The notes under the pieces are model-generated. The model saw only the letters and a program-made list of their open reading frames with translations. It was not told the DNA's origin and ran no database searches. From a virus, in IMG/VR virus record IMGVR_UViG_3300036770_002010, positions 1-53,582 of that record: 53,582 bases of DNA; one strand, written 5' to 3'. The position numbers and the translations under genes were made by a program. This document shows positions 1 to 8,603 of this stretch, in pieces (position 1 is the stretch's first letter; each line of letters begins with the position of its first letter).

Positions 1-293
1 TTTTTTATTATCTTTTTTCTTAGTATTCTTATTTCTCCCATTCCTGAATGAAAATAATATGTATAACCATTTAATAAGTATAATAATATATGTTTGAAAT
101 ATGATAAAATTATTTTCTTCCATTCAGAATAAGTTAATGAATAATCATGTTTACTATCATCCTCAATACTTACATAAGGTAAACATGTAGCACACTTTCT
201 TTTCTTATAAGGATATTCCTTATAAAAATGTAGAAGTGTCATCTTCTCATTACTATCTGTATAAATCTTATCGTATTTCTGAGTTTCTGTCAT
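1..293 (-). CDS. Hypothetical phage protein, 3' end cut by window edge
   Basis: An open frame on the minus strand starts at the ATG ending at 293, overlaps the end of the upstream gene by 26 bases and stays open to base 1, giving at least 97 residues. The protein has one CxxC pair (KCATC) near residue 34, a hydrophobic stretch around residues 60-75, and near the cut end the string SGMGEIRI followed by basic residues. No domain is recognised with certainty. It is the last gene seen in the leftward operon. The real end lies outside the window. Confidence 0.65.
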   Translation of the reverse strand, partial: MTETQKYDKIYTDSNEKMTLLHFYKEYPYKKRKCATCLPYVSIEDDSKHDYSLTYSEWKKIILSYFKHILLYLLNGYTYYFHSGMGEIRILRKKIIK

Positions 294-918
294 CGCTGTC
301 ATCATCTTTTCTAGCTAGTGGTAATTGTAATAGTGTAGCCATTATCTGCATTATTCCAGTAACTTCATTTTGTCCAATACCACTTTCTATTTCATAAATA
401 TCATTACAATCTTCTTGTGATTGTATGTCTTGCCAATCTAATATATTCTCCCATATACCATCAACATAAATACACTTTAAAGTTTTACTTCTCCATAAGT
501 ATAAGTATTGATTAATAATTGAGTATCTTAATGCTTCTCCTTTTATTGGGTCTAGTGAATCTGATTTTAGTTGATACTGTTCTATCATTCCTAATAATCT
601 TCCATCTAATAACTTAACTTGCATAGCATCTCTATATCTACCTATTAATGGTCTAGGTATTTTATATTTACTTCTTAATACTTTACAACTATTATCAGGA
701 ATACAAGAACAATCTTCAGCTTTAACTAATTCTAATTCTATACAGAATCTATGACTAGACCAACTTGATATAAATGATTTACCTTTAATATTATTACCTA
801 ATACTGTAGCTCTAGCTTGTACAACTAATGACCATAAATAACTATCAGTATATTTACTGTCGTCTGTTATTTCTTTAATAGTTACACGAATAGTAGATAA
901 TAATTCAGCTATTTTCAT
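268..918 (-). CDS. Conserved-looking phage protein, possible connector or tail protein
   Basis: The 216-residue frame begins MKIAELLSTIRVTIKEI. Its stop codon lies inside the next gene, and its start overlaps the end of the nuclease gene by 4 bases (ATGA-type coupling). It has a mixed helix/strand composition, an acidic tail (KDDDSDD) and no signal peptide or membrane segment. The opening, which predicts regularly spaced positions for a short structural protein, resembles small head-tail or tail adaptors, but no family is recognised. Its place at the end of the structural operon fits a virion or late function. Confidence 0.7.
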   Translation of the reverse strand: MKIAELLSTIRVTIKEITDDSKYTDSYLWSLVVQARATVLGNNIKGKSFISSWSSHRFCIELELVKAEDCSCIPDNSCKVLRSKYKIPRPLIGRYRDAMQVKLLDGRLLGMIEQYQLKSDSLDPIKGEALRYSIINQYLYLWRSKTLKCIYVDGIWENILDWQDIQSQEDCNDIYEIESGIGQNEVTGIMQIMATLLQLPLARKDDDSDDRNSEIR

Positions 919-1727
919 AATATCATTTTTACTAAATCCTGTGATTCAGGAATATTAATTAATTCAAATCCATCAGGTTTAATCCATACTATAATCATAC
1001 TACCAATAGTAATGTCTAAGTATTTCTCTATACAATGCTTATACATATTTAGTTGTAGTGTATATTTATTGTAGTTACAATCACTTAAAAACTCTAGTGG
1101 TGGCATGAATGTTTGGAATCTATTAAAATATTTTATCTCTTTATCTGTTTTATAATCTAGTATAACATACTTACTATTTATAGTATCATAAAAGAATCCA
1201 TCTAATTGTCCAGCAATTCTACTATCAAAATCTGCTACTACCCATTCTAGTTTTATGGGTATGTATTGGGATGATAACACTTTGATAATATTATCCAGAA
1301 CTTCAATCCTGTCGTGTGTGTCATACTTGTTATTCCAAGCATTCTCCAAATACTTATGATACTTCGTTCCTTTTGTTTTACTTGTATCAGAACCAGCTTT
1401 CCAGCTTTCGACCATTGTGTTGATATCAACGTTTAAATCTTTATAGTGTACTAATTGGGAATCAAGTAAGTAAAATCCTTTAGGAACATTATTACTCTTA
1501 TCAGTTTTAATTTGTAGTCCTTGATTCTGAAGTACTTTATACTTAGCCCAGTATTCTTCATTAAAGTCATGTTGATATTTTTTAATTACTGATGTTACAC
1601 TTGTAAATAGTTCTGTATCATTATTATAATAACTATGTGTATCATCATAATAAGTAATACTCTTGAACATGTTTAGTTGTTCAATGTTAAGTTTGTTTCC
1701 AGTTGTTCTTCCTGTCAAGTTTAGCAT
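915..1727 (-). CDS. PD-(D/E)XK superfamily nuclease
   Basis: The 270-residue protein carries the Cas4/RecB-type nuclease signature: GTKYHKYLE near residue 120 (motif with conserved Glu), GQLDGFF near 173 (the catalytic Asp), YVILDYKTDK near 187 (the D/E-x-K strand) and QLNMYKHCIE near 225 (the Q-x3-Y helix). These proteins are Mg-dependent DNA exo- or endonucleases. In related phages such genes act in recombination, end processing or host DNA breakdown. It sits among late minus-strand genes and overlaps its downstream neighbour by 4 bases. The start is the ATG ending at 1727; about 85 bases separate it from the surface-protein gene upstream. Confidence 0.85.
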   Translation of the reverse strand: MLNLTGRTTGNKLNIEQLNMFKSITYYDDTHSYYNNDTELFTSVTSVIKKYQHDFNEEYWAKYKVLQNQGLQIKTDKSNNVPKGFYLLDSQLVHYKDLNVDINTMVESWKAGSDTSKTKGTKYHKYLENAWNNKYDTHDRIEVLDNIIKVLSSQYIPIKLEWVVADFDSRIAGQLDGFFYDTINSKYVILDYKTDKEIKYFNRFQTFMPPLEFLSDCNYNKYTLQLNMYKHCIEKYLDITIGSMIIVWIKPDGFELINIPESQDLVKMIL

Positions 1728-1811
1728 ATCTTAGTTTTCAGCTAGTTCAAATTTTCTTTTGTGCAATCGTGTGTTAAGTCATTTAGCTTTTCTATCATTA
1801 TTTTATTTTTA

Positions 1812-4586
1812 TTAACAACTTCCTATACAAGGAGTTGTAGTATCAGCATTATCTATTGTACCAACATTAGTTGTTAAATTATATTTTATAACTCCTACTC
1901 TATAAGCATTATTACTAAGAGGTGCTGTAGTGCTACTTACTTTTGGTCCTTGAACTGTAGAACCTGATGATTTTATTTCTAATGTATTTGTAGCTGTAGG
2001 GTTAGTAAATGTATAATGTGTAGGTAATACATTATTATCAAATGTTGGTTGTACAATAGTACCACTTTTCCATAATGTTACGTTTAGTTTTACAGGATTT
2101 GTACCAACTGTAGTATACCACCATGCTCTACAATCTATTGTTATTTCATTTTCAGCTGGATAAGATGCTGTAAAATTATTTAAATTTATTAATACAGCTT
2201 CAAATCCAGTTCCTTGATTATCACAAGCATGTTTTAATATATAATTACTTCCTGAAGCTAAAGGATAAATTCCATTTGTAGAATAATTAGAACTACTACA
2301 ATAATTAGCTCCATATCCTATATATTCTACTGTAGTATCTTGACCTATATCTGGAGTTACTATTCTAGTTCTTGTATCTAAATCTTGACCATCTGTAAAT
2401 TCATATTGTACCATTAAATAATCAGCATCAAATGTAAATCTATTTACTGATACGTATATTTGAGGATTATTCATTGTAATAGAAGCTGTTAATGTTGATG
2501 TTAATAATACAACAACTTCTTGTATTTTAGTTATAGTAGCTGCAACAGTTACAGATGCTGTTAATGTAGAAGATAATAATTTTGGTGTTTTATTATAAGT
2601 TCCAGTAATAGAATTAGTACAATCATTTAATTCAGCTGGTATAATAGCTTGTACAGAAGTATAATCAGTTTTAACTGTACCATTTTCATTTGTTAAATCA
2701 ATAGTAGTAAATAAGACATCACCAATTATTGAATCAATAACATTATTTGTTATAGTTAGTGTTCCAACTGGAGATATAACATTTACATTTACATATCTTA
2801 TTAATGCTAATTGTGATGCTGTAAATCCTGCTGTTGTTATTTTAACTTTACGAGTATTACTTGTATCGTATGTTACATCTACATTACTAATACTTAAACT
2901 AATATAATTAATCGAAGTAGTTACAGACTTAGTTGAAGAATCTACAGGATTAGTAACAGTATATGTAAAGTTATATATTCCAGGATTTACTATAGTAATT
3001 TGATTACTTGTTATAGTAAGTCCACTTGTTGTAGTCCATGTTCCTCCAGTTGTATAACTATTAGACAATAATAAATTAAATAAGTTATAAGAAGTTAATG
3101 TATTACATGTATCTAATGGAATAGCTACTCCAGGACTTAATATTGTATAAGTTATTGTAAAACTATTACCTACTTTACCATATTCATTTACTGGTTTTAA
3201 TGTTAATACTTGAGGAGTAGCAGAATAACTTATAGGAGTATAAGTTACATTATTTGTATTAGTAGATACTGTATTAATAGTAGGAGTAGATACTATTTCA
3301 AACTTAGATATAGTAGTATTTCCTGTAACTGTTGTAATTGATGTATCACCAAAAAATATAGTTTTAGTTATGTTACTTACAACTGGTAATACAGATAATA
3401 CAGAATTTATATTTAATGTATATTCGTCTGAATATATATCGCATTCATTTTTAACTTTCCATTTAATAGGAATATTCCCTACTGTTGCTGTACTTTTTGT
3501 ATAAGTAATTGTTTTAGTAGCTATATTAAATGTGGCTACACCTTTGTCTGTAATAGTTAATGTAGTAGCATTAGTAAGTATTTGTCCAGCATTAGCAACA
3601 AAAGTAAATGTATTATAATCAATATAATCTGTTGCAAAATCAATTATGTTTGTTATAGTTGGTAATGAATTATCAAAAGTTATTGTTTTACTATTATTAG
3701 TATAATTATTTAATATAAATCCAGTAGCACAATCAGGTTTAATTGTACAAGTACCTAATTTAGTTACTGTAACATTAAATGTATTACTTGGTACATTCTT
3801 ATCATTAGTTACTGTTATTGGTAACACAACACTTGTAGTATTAAATTCAGGAATAGTTATTTCGTAAGAATTATTACTAAGACTTCTTTGTGTTGCTCCA
3901 GTATAAGTTATAACTAATGGATTATTAACTAAATTACCACATCCTGAATTAGTTAATGTTATTATAAACTTTCTTACATTTCCACTATTTAATGGAAAAC
4001 ATTGTGCTGTTACTGATTGATTAGCTACAAATGGTTCACAAGTTAAAGTATAATAATTTACCGCATCACTTATACATCCATTAGCATCTTTAACTTTTAC
4101 TCTTATTCCTTGAGGATTTTTATATCCTGGAGGTAATATATTAGCAGGATTATGATTCCATGTTAATGATAACTGATTCTGTGGATGAAATCCTGTATTA
4201 GGTTCATTACTAGAAAATTGAGATTCTAAACCATATATCCAATTATATAAATATGGTGGATTACCTCCAGTTACTATAGCATTGAAAGATAAATTATTAG
4301 CATCAGGTTGTTCTATATTTACATCTAAACTATTGCATTCATTTACTAAAGTATCTGTAAAAGTATTAGAACATCCTTTATCATTAGTAACAAGTACAGT
4401 AATTGTATTTCCAGTAAAACAATCTAAGTCAGTAATATAATAGGTAACATATATCTTTATAGTAGTTCCATTGAAACTTCCACTCGCATTATTTATTGTA
4501 ATGCAAGATTTATTAGATGTAATATTGTAATTAATTACATTAGAATCTAATAATGTAATAGTATATGTCCTATTTATTGTAATCAT
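1812..4586 (-). CDS. Large Ig-like/beta-sandwich repeat protein, probable virion surface or adhesion protein
   Basis: The 924-residue protein is rich in Thr, Asn, Ser and Val with few charges. It is built of repeated beta-sandwich-like units: HYR/PKD-like segments with paired cysteines (for example DLDCFTGNTITV and KGCSNTFTD), a CARDB-like segment near residues 200-290, and further Ig-like repeats. No signal peptide is visible, so it is unlikely to be a host-type secreted protein and is better read as a fibre or decoration protein. Its start overlaps the stop of the upstream gene by one base. The N-terminus (MITINRTYTITLLD) has no obvious virion-attachment motif. Confidence 0.75.
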   Translation of the reverse strand: MITINRTYTITLLDSNVINYNITSNKSCITINNASGSFNGTTIKIYVTYYITDLDCFTGNTITVLVTNDKGCSNTFTDTLVNECNSLDVNIEQPDANNLSFNAIVTGGNPPYLYNWIYGLESQFSSNEPNTGFHPQNQLSLTWNHNPANILPPGYKNPQGIRVKVKDANGCISDAVNYYTLTCEPFVANQSVTAQCFPLNSGNVRKFIITLTNSGCGNLVNNPLVITYTGATQRSLSNNSYEITIPEFNTTSVVLPITVTNDKNVPSNTFNVTVTKLGTCTIKPDCATGFILNNYTNNSKTITFDNSLPTITNIIDFATDYIDYNTFTFVANAGQILTNATTLTITDKGVATFNIATKTITYTKSTATVGNIPIKWKVKNECDIYSDEYTLNINSVLSVLPVVSNITKTIFFGDTSITTVTGNTTISKFEIVSTPTINTVSTNTNNVTYTPISYSATPQVLTLKPVNEYGKVGNSFTITYTILSPGVAIPLDTCNTLTSYNLFNLLLSNSYTTGGTWTTTSGLTITSNQITIVNPGIYNFTYTVTNPVDSSTKSVTTSINYISLSISNVDVTYDTSNTRKVKITTAGFTASQLALIRYVNVNVISPVGTLTITNNVIDSIIGDVLFTTIDLTNENGTVKTDYTSVQAIIPAELNDCTNSITGTYNKTPKLLSSTLTASVTVAATITKIQEVVVLLTSTLTASITMNNPQIYVSVNRFTFDADYLMVQYEFTDGQDLDTRTRIVTPDIGQDTTVEYIGYGANYCSSSNYSTNGIYPLASGSNYILKHACDNQGTGFEAVLINLNNFTASYPAENEITIDCRAWWYTTVGTNPVKLNVTLWKSGTIVQPTFDNNVLPTHYTFTNPTATNTLEIKSSGSTVQGPKVSSTTAPLSNNAYRVGVIKYNLTTNVGTIDNADTTTPCIGSC

Positions 4587-4990
4587 TATGCTACTGTAAG
4601 TGTTATAGAATTAGCGTCAAACCTAACAGTATCTCCAGCACCTATAGTTACAGGACTTGATGATACTGTACCATAGTAAATCATACTACCACTTGTATTA
4701 GCAGTCCATATTGCAAAACCTACTATAGTACAAGCTCCAGCATTAGTAGTTAACTCAATTAAATTATTTCTTACAACATCATTTGTAGCTGTAAAACTTG
4801 TAGCTGTAGTTAATGATTTTCTTCCAGCACTTCCAGTTAATGTTTGATATACTGAAGTACCTCCAGTACCATCTTCTGCAGGAAGTGTTGAATACACATC
4901 TAAAAATACTGTAGTTAATTGAGTAGGTGCTGCGCCTCCAGCTAACCATGTAGCTATTAAACTTTCTGTATAGTTTGATAAATTTGCCAT
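4586..4990 (-). CDS. Small beta-rich phage tail or fibre-associated protein
   Basis: The 134-residue protein is small, Thr/Ser/Gly-rich and beta-strand-like. It begins MANLSNYTESLIATWLAGG and ends with a pattern (SGSMIYYGTVSSSPVTIG, then DTVRFDANSITLTVA) seen in small phage tail-fibre or baseplate-type proteins from several phage groups. There is no signal peptide or membrane segment. It is translationally coupled to the Ig-like protein downstream by a one-base overlap and is 5 bases from the 93-residue gene upstream. The assignment rests on pattern and neighbourhood, not on a diagnostic motif. Confidence 0.7.
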   Translation of the reverse strand: MANLSNYTESLIATWLAGGAAPTQLTTVFLDVYSTLPAEDGTGGTSVYQTLTGSAGRKSLTTATSFTATNDVVRNNLIELTTNAGACTIVGFAIWTANTSGSMIYYGTVSSSPVTIGAGDTVRFDANSITLTVA

Positions 4991-4995
4991 TTTGT

Positions 4996-5277
4996 TTATG
5001 TTTTAGTTATTGCAGCTATTGTATTTACTGTTGTTAACAATGCTGATTTAAGTTTAACAATATTGTTATCAGGATTCTTAGTTATAACACTTGTAAATTG
5101 TCCACAAGTTAATTCTATACCTAATTCATCTCCTTCATTACAAGATTCCATTGGTTCTATACATGCAGTTGGCATCTTAGACAAAGCTAATGCTAGTAAA
5201 TCATTATTATCAATTATACAATCAATACCATAACGATATCTATCTGCCAAACTTTTAACAAAACTCGCAATCTCCAT
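4996..5277 (-). CDS. Hypothetical protein (93 residues)
   Basis: Begins MEIASFVKSLADRYRYGIDC and contains four cysteines in the first two thirds. No family recognised. It overlaps the upstream gene by 23 bases and lies in the same tightly packed tail-region operon, which supports its being real. Its role is probably virion-related by position only. Confidence 0.6.
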   Translation of the reverse strand: MEIASFVKSLADRYRYGIDCIIDNNDLLALALSKMPTACIEPMESCNEGDELGIELTCGQFTSVITKNPDNNIVKLKSALLTTVNTIAAITKT

Positions 5278-5662
5278 AATCCATTGAGTTATATAAAACT
5301 TTTAAATCTTCACAATCTACACATTTATCAGCAGCTGTAACTAATACAAAGTATGTAGTAGCTAACTGTTGATTATAGTTTGATGCAAGTTGTTTAGCAA
5401 CTTTGCAACCTGTTTCTTCATTCTTAAACAAACATCCTTTATCTAATGTTGTAACACTATTTAATACTCTTTTTAATACTACAGAGTGAACTCCTTCTGC
5501 TAGAGTAATAGTATAGTCATAATAACTATTTGTAATACTACCATTAACAACAGCTACAGGATTAGCATCATTAATACTAATAGTATAAACTCCTGATGCA
5601 GGATTAAATAACGTAGAAGTAATTCTTAATGCTGTATTATTACTTACTAATTCTAATTTCAT
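5255..5662 (-). CDS. Hypothetical protein with C-terminal cysteine cluster (135 residues)
   Basis: The N-terminal half is beta-strand-like (VYTISINDANPVAVV). The C-terminal third holds six cysteines, including DKCVDCEDL and a terminal CEFC, which could bind a metal. The start overlaps the holin stop by 4 bases and its end overlaps the 93-residue gene. No family is recognised. The pairing with the next small gene, also cysteine-containing, suggests the two work together. Confidence 0.65.
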   Translation of the reverse strand: MKLELVSNNTALRITSTLFNPASGVYTISINDANPVAVVNGSITNSYYDYTITLAEGVHSVVLKRVLNSVTTLDKGCLFKNEETGCKVAKQLASNYNQQLATTYFVLVTAADKCVDCEDLKVLYNSMDYGDCEFC

Positions 5663-6105
5663 TTTCTTAGTATTAATCTTGTTAATCTTTCACCAACATA
5701 TCCCCATAAGTCTACACCAGTTACAGTTTCTATGTTCTCAAAGATACTCTTTATTTCAGTTAATGCAACAACTCCAGCTACCATATACGTTAACGGTATA
5801 GGCAACGAGAATACTCTTATAAATAATTCTGATATAAGTATGCCTAACATATATAGTACATACTTCTTTACACTCTGACGATAGCCTGATGATTCAATAG
5901 CTTCACCTCTATGTTTTGCAGCCATTCTTCCAGTATATAAATCTACTAGAACTATAACTAATGTAAAAGATAGAAATGTAGCTACTGACATTATAAAGCT
6001 ACTTATCCAACTAAACATAGTAAATATTACTCCTATCCAGTAGTCCTCTGTTACAAATTTCTCTACGTTGTAACGTACAATTTCTTTTGATGTTTGTTCT
6101 TTCAT
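5659..6105 (-). CDS. Holin, phage_holin_4 family
   Basis: The 148-residue membrane protein has hydrophobic segments around residues 25-55, 85-100 and 108-122. After the second half of the long hydrophobic region it has the motif VDLYTGRMAAKHRGE, followed by SSGYRQSVKKYVLYML. This is the signature arrangement of the toxin-secretion/phage-lysis holin family (Pfam Phage_holin_4), which is common in Bacteroidota phages. Holins accumulate in the inner membrane and time lysis. It overlaps both neighbours by 4 bases, so it is expressed with the late genes. The matching peptidoglycan amidase is 21 kb upstream in the same direction. Confidence 0.85.
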   Translation of the reverse strand: MKEQTSKEIVRYNVEKFVTEDYWIGVIFTMFSWISSFIMSVATFLSFTLVIVLVDLYTGRMAAKHRGEAIESSGYRQSVKKYVLYMLGILISELFIRVFSLPIPLTYMVAGVVALTEIKSIFENIETVTGVDLWGYVGERLTRLILRK

Positions 6106-7190
6106 GTTGATGTTAGTTTTCCGCCTTCATATCTTCTTGAGAATTTACGATGAATCATTGTAGCCATCTTTAAAAATCTAGTTGGTCCATACACCATACT
6201 AATTTGGTCTTTAATGTTCATCGTCATCATAGTCAGCTTCCGCTTTACATCGTTGTGTAGATTACTACGTTCTTGTTTTATTGCTTGGTATAATTGATAA
6301 CCATTAGCTTCACCCATTAGTCCTCTTTCATACCAATGTTTTTCTTCTACATATTTAGCTAAGTAATGCCATATAACTTCAGGTTCTGAAGGAATAAGAT
6401 ATTCACCACTAGCATCTTTTAATGGAGTATAATAGTGTACTAGAATAGTACCTGTATCAAAATTAAATGTTCCTATGTTTCCAGTTATTTGTACAGAAGC
6501 ATCACATTCTCTACATAGATAATCTATTGTTTGATTAGTAAGTATATTAACTTTTTGATTAGGAACAAATGTATTATTAGTATAAGTAGTTTGTATTCCT
6601 AATGGATTATCATACATTAATCCTGTACTTGATGTTGCAGTATCTTGAGGAACTACAGTAGATTGGAAAGAAACGATAGTGAGTACTGGAGGAGGTAAAG
6701 CATTATAATAATCATTAGCAATAGTGAGAGTATTAGTAGCACTATTAATAGTATAATACTCTGGACTATCAGGCGATAGTTGTCCACTAAAATATACAAA
6801 AGTCGTACTACCAGCTTGTAACACATCTGTTTTATTCCATATAACACTTTGAGTAGGATTTGTATATTCCTGAACATAAGGCATTAGTGTTGTATCTTTC
6901 GTAAACTCTAATAAGTTATTTCCTGTAAAGTATGTACTTCTTGAATAGTCATACATAACTTGATTTAAATCATTAGCTACTTCTATTCCTATTATTTTAT
7001 CTTTAGTTGCTGGTAATTGTGCTTTATAGTTTTTTATTTCTACTATATCAAAGTCTTTAACTTTCTGTAGTGTTGGATAGTTAAGTAAATTCCATGCTTG
7101 TAATGCCCATGATAATAATTGGTCATCATCAGATTCTGCGTATCTAACAACACTACTCATATAATTAAAAACTGATGATAATGGTTTCAT
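6102..7190 (-). CDS. Phage structural protein, possible tail or connector component
   Basis: The 362-residue soluble protein has no signal peptide. The first 60 residues are helical (LSWALQAWNLLNYPTLQKV), a beta-rich middle follows, and the C-terminus is basic and helical with a run of Met and Lys. The gene lies directly upstream of the holin in the operon. No named family is recognised. Size, position between fibre genes and lysis genes, and the mixed fold fit a tail or baseplate protein, but this is inference from context. Confidence 0.7.
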   Translation of the reverse strand: MKPLSSVFNYMSSVVRYAESDDDQLLSWALQAWNLLNYPTLQKVKDFDIVEIKNYKAQLPATKDKIIGIEVANDLNQVMYDYSRSTYFTGNNLLEFTKDTTLMPYVQEYTNPTQSVIWNKTDVLQAGSTTFVYFSGQLSPDSPEYYTINSATNTLTIANDYYNALPPPVLTIVSFQSTVVPQDTATSSTGLMYDNPLGIQTTYTNNTFVPNQKVNILTNQTIDYLCRECDASVQITGNIGTFNFDTGTILVHYYTPLKDASGEYLIPSEPEVIWHYLAKYVEEKHWYERGLMGEANGYQLYQAIKQERSNLHNDVKRKLTMMTMNIKDQISMVYGPTRFLKMATMIHRKFSRRYEGGKLTST

Positions 7191-7208
7191 ATTTTTAGTT
7201 TTAAATTT

Positions 7209-7233
7209 GGGAGAAGTTTCACCTACTTCTCCC
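7209..7233 (-). terminator. Strong hairpin between two late genes
   Basis: GGGAGAAGT and ACTTCTCCC form a perfect 9-bp stem with a 7-base loop. No uridine run follows in the minus direction, so it may act as an RNA processing or stability element rather than a full terminator. Confidence 0.5.
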
Positions 7234-7280
7234 GATGGTTTAGCCTAAGGTAGCGATTCCTGCTGCAACAAACCTATTCT

Positions 7281-7904
7281 TTATTGTTTTATCAATGTTA
7301 TATTTCTATTTAATGTAGTATAAGCATTTTCAGTAAGTTTAAATAACTCATATTGTTTATCACCAATAACAACGAATAGTTGATTCTCTAGTGTAGCTAA
7401 TATTACATTATCTTTTACTGTATATTCCTTATCTTTATTAGGAGTGAATGTTAATGTGTTATTATCTATTGTAACAACTCCTGGAGTAATTTTTTCATCT
7501 ATAGCTATAATCCAATTTCCTATAAGTTTATTTCCATACTTAGCATTAGTTTCAGTCCATATTGTTTTACCAGTAACTTTCTCAAACATTTGTGCATACA
7601 GAGCCATAGCATTATCTGAAGTATTCTTTAGTATAATAGGAATAGCTGCTTGTGATAACTTGTTTGATTCTTGTTCAATTTGTGTCATGAATGTATTTGC
7701 AGTAACAGTACTATCTCCAATAACATCTTTAGTTACATTAGATGATTCATCAGAATAGTTTGTAATTCTTGTAACAAAATAAGTTCCTTTATTAGGATTC
7801 TTTGTTACATAAATAGTGTCTTTCACAACTTGCTTTTGTGCATTAGTAATAATTGATAGCAATAAGAATGCTGCTATAATTAAACCTCTTAATAGTAATA
7901 ACAT
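7281..7904 (-). CDS. Secreted protein with signal peptide, paralogue of the next gene upstream
   Basis: The 207-residue protein has a hydrophobic N-terminal segment (residues 3-21) ending in TNA|QKQVVKDT, a Sec signal peptide of the Bacteroidota type. The mature part starts KDTIYV and ends with VTIDNNTLTFTPN and LNRNITLIKQ. The same landmarks, in the same order, occur in the protein from 8006-8602, so the two are paralogues. The gene has its own promoter-like element 20 bases upstream. Function unknown. The export signal predicts a periplasmic or outer-surface location in the infected cell rather than a capsid part. Confidence 0.75.
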   Translation of the reverse strand: MLLLLRGLIIAAFLLLSIITNAQKQVVKDTIYVTKNPNKGTYFVTRITNYSDESSNVTKDVIGDSTVTANTFMTQIEQESNKLSQAAIPIILKNTSDNAMALYAQMFEKVTGKTIWTETNAKYGNKLIGNWIIAIDEKITPGVVTIDNNTLTFTPNKDKEYTVKDNVILATLENQLFVVIGDKQYELFKLTENAYTTLNRNITLIKQ

Positions 7905-7924
7905 AATTTTAGTTTTTTTAGTTA

Positions 7925-7955
7925 CAAATATAATACAATTCTTTTAGTAATACAA
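7925..7955 (-). promoter_or_regulatory. Bacteroidota-type promoter upstream of the secreted protein gene
   Basis: On the minus strand TATATTTG (plus 7925-7932) is preceded at 20 bases by TTG (plus 7953-7955). This matches the Bacteroidota -7 TAnnTTTG and -33 TTG elements. The start codon ends at 7904, about 20 bases downstream. Confidence 0.6.
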
Positions 7956-8005
7956 TAAAACACCTTCGTAGCCAAGTTTTAAAATGTTGTAGATAACTGC
8001 TTTCA

Positions 8006-8602
8006 TTATTCAAGTTTTATAAGCCTAACATCTCCATCCACAGTTGCAAACTTGCCATCCGCATATTTATACAAGTCGTATTTTACGGAGTTAAAATTAA
8101 AGGATATTTGATTGGTGAATGTAGATAATAGCAAGTTGGTTGAAATAGTGTACACTTTGCCATTATCAGGATTAAAAATTAAACGCTTGTTATTGTTTAA
8201 CTGAATAACTCCATCAATGATTTCACCGTTAAAATTCAATTTCCAATCTCCCAAAAACTTTGCCGTGTCTCTTTGTGCCGTGGTAAAATAAACTGGCTTA
8301 CCGCTTATTTGCTGATGCAAATCGTTGTAATAATTAATTCTTTGTACTGTTTTGCCTTTTGTAATTAAAGGCTTTGCATGAATAGCCAAAGTGTTGCTTT
8401 GCCTTTCAGCATCGGTAACAAGGTTGTTGATTGCCGTTGCAGAATCGCCCAATATTTGCTTTGAACCTGTAACAGTGCTATCAGACAAAGTCGTTTGCTG
8501 AATGATGTAATAAATGTTGCCTTGCTTTTGGATGTACACGGTGTCTTTGACAACATCTTGCGCAAAGGAAAACAAGGGAAGGAATAAAAATAAGTATCTC
8601 AT
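8006..8602 (-). CDS. Secreted protein with signal peptide, paralogue of 7281-7904
   Basis: The start is set at the ATG ending at 8602 (MRYLFLFLPLFSFAQ), because an upstream TTG would put 12 charged residues before the signal peptide. The protein then has 198 residues, cleavage is expected after SFA, and the mature part starts QDVVKDTVYIQ. It shares with the next gene downstream the KDT-Y opening, a GDSA/GDST element and the closing LIK. Its codon use is visibly less AT-biased than that of its paralogue, suggesting a different recent source. The gene abuts the S74 fibre gene. Function unknown; probably exported. Confidence 0.75.
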   Translation of the reverse strand: MRYLFLFLPLFSFAQDVVKDTVYIQKQGNIYYIIQQTTLSDSTVTGSKQILGDSATAINNLVTDAERQSNTLAIHAKPLITKGKTVQRINYYNDLHQQISGKPVYFTTAQRDTAKFLGDWKLNFNGEIIDGVIQLNNNKRLIFNPDNGKVYTISTNLLLSTFTNQISFNFNSVKYDLYKYADGKFATVDGDVRLIKLE

Positions 8603-8603
8603 T

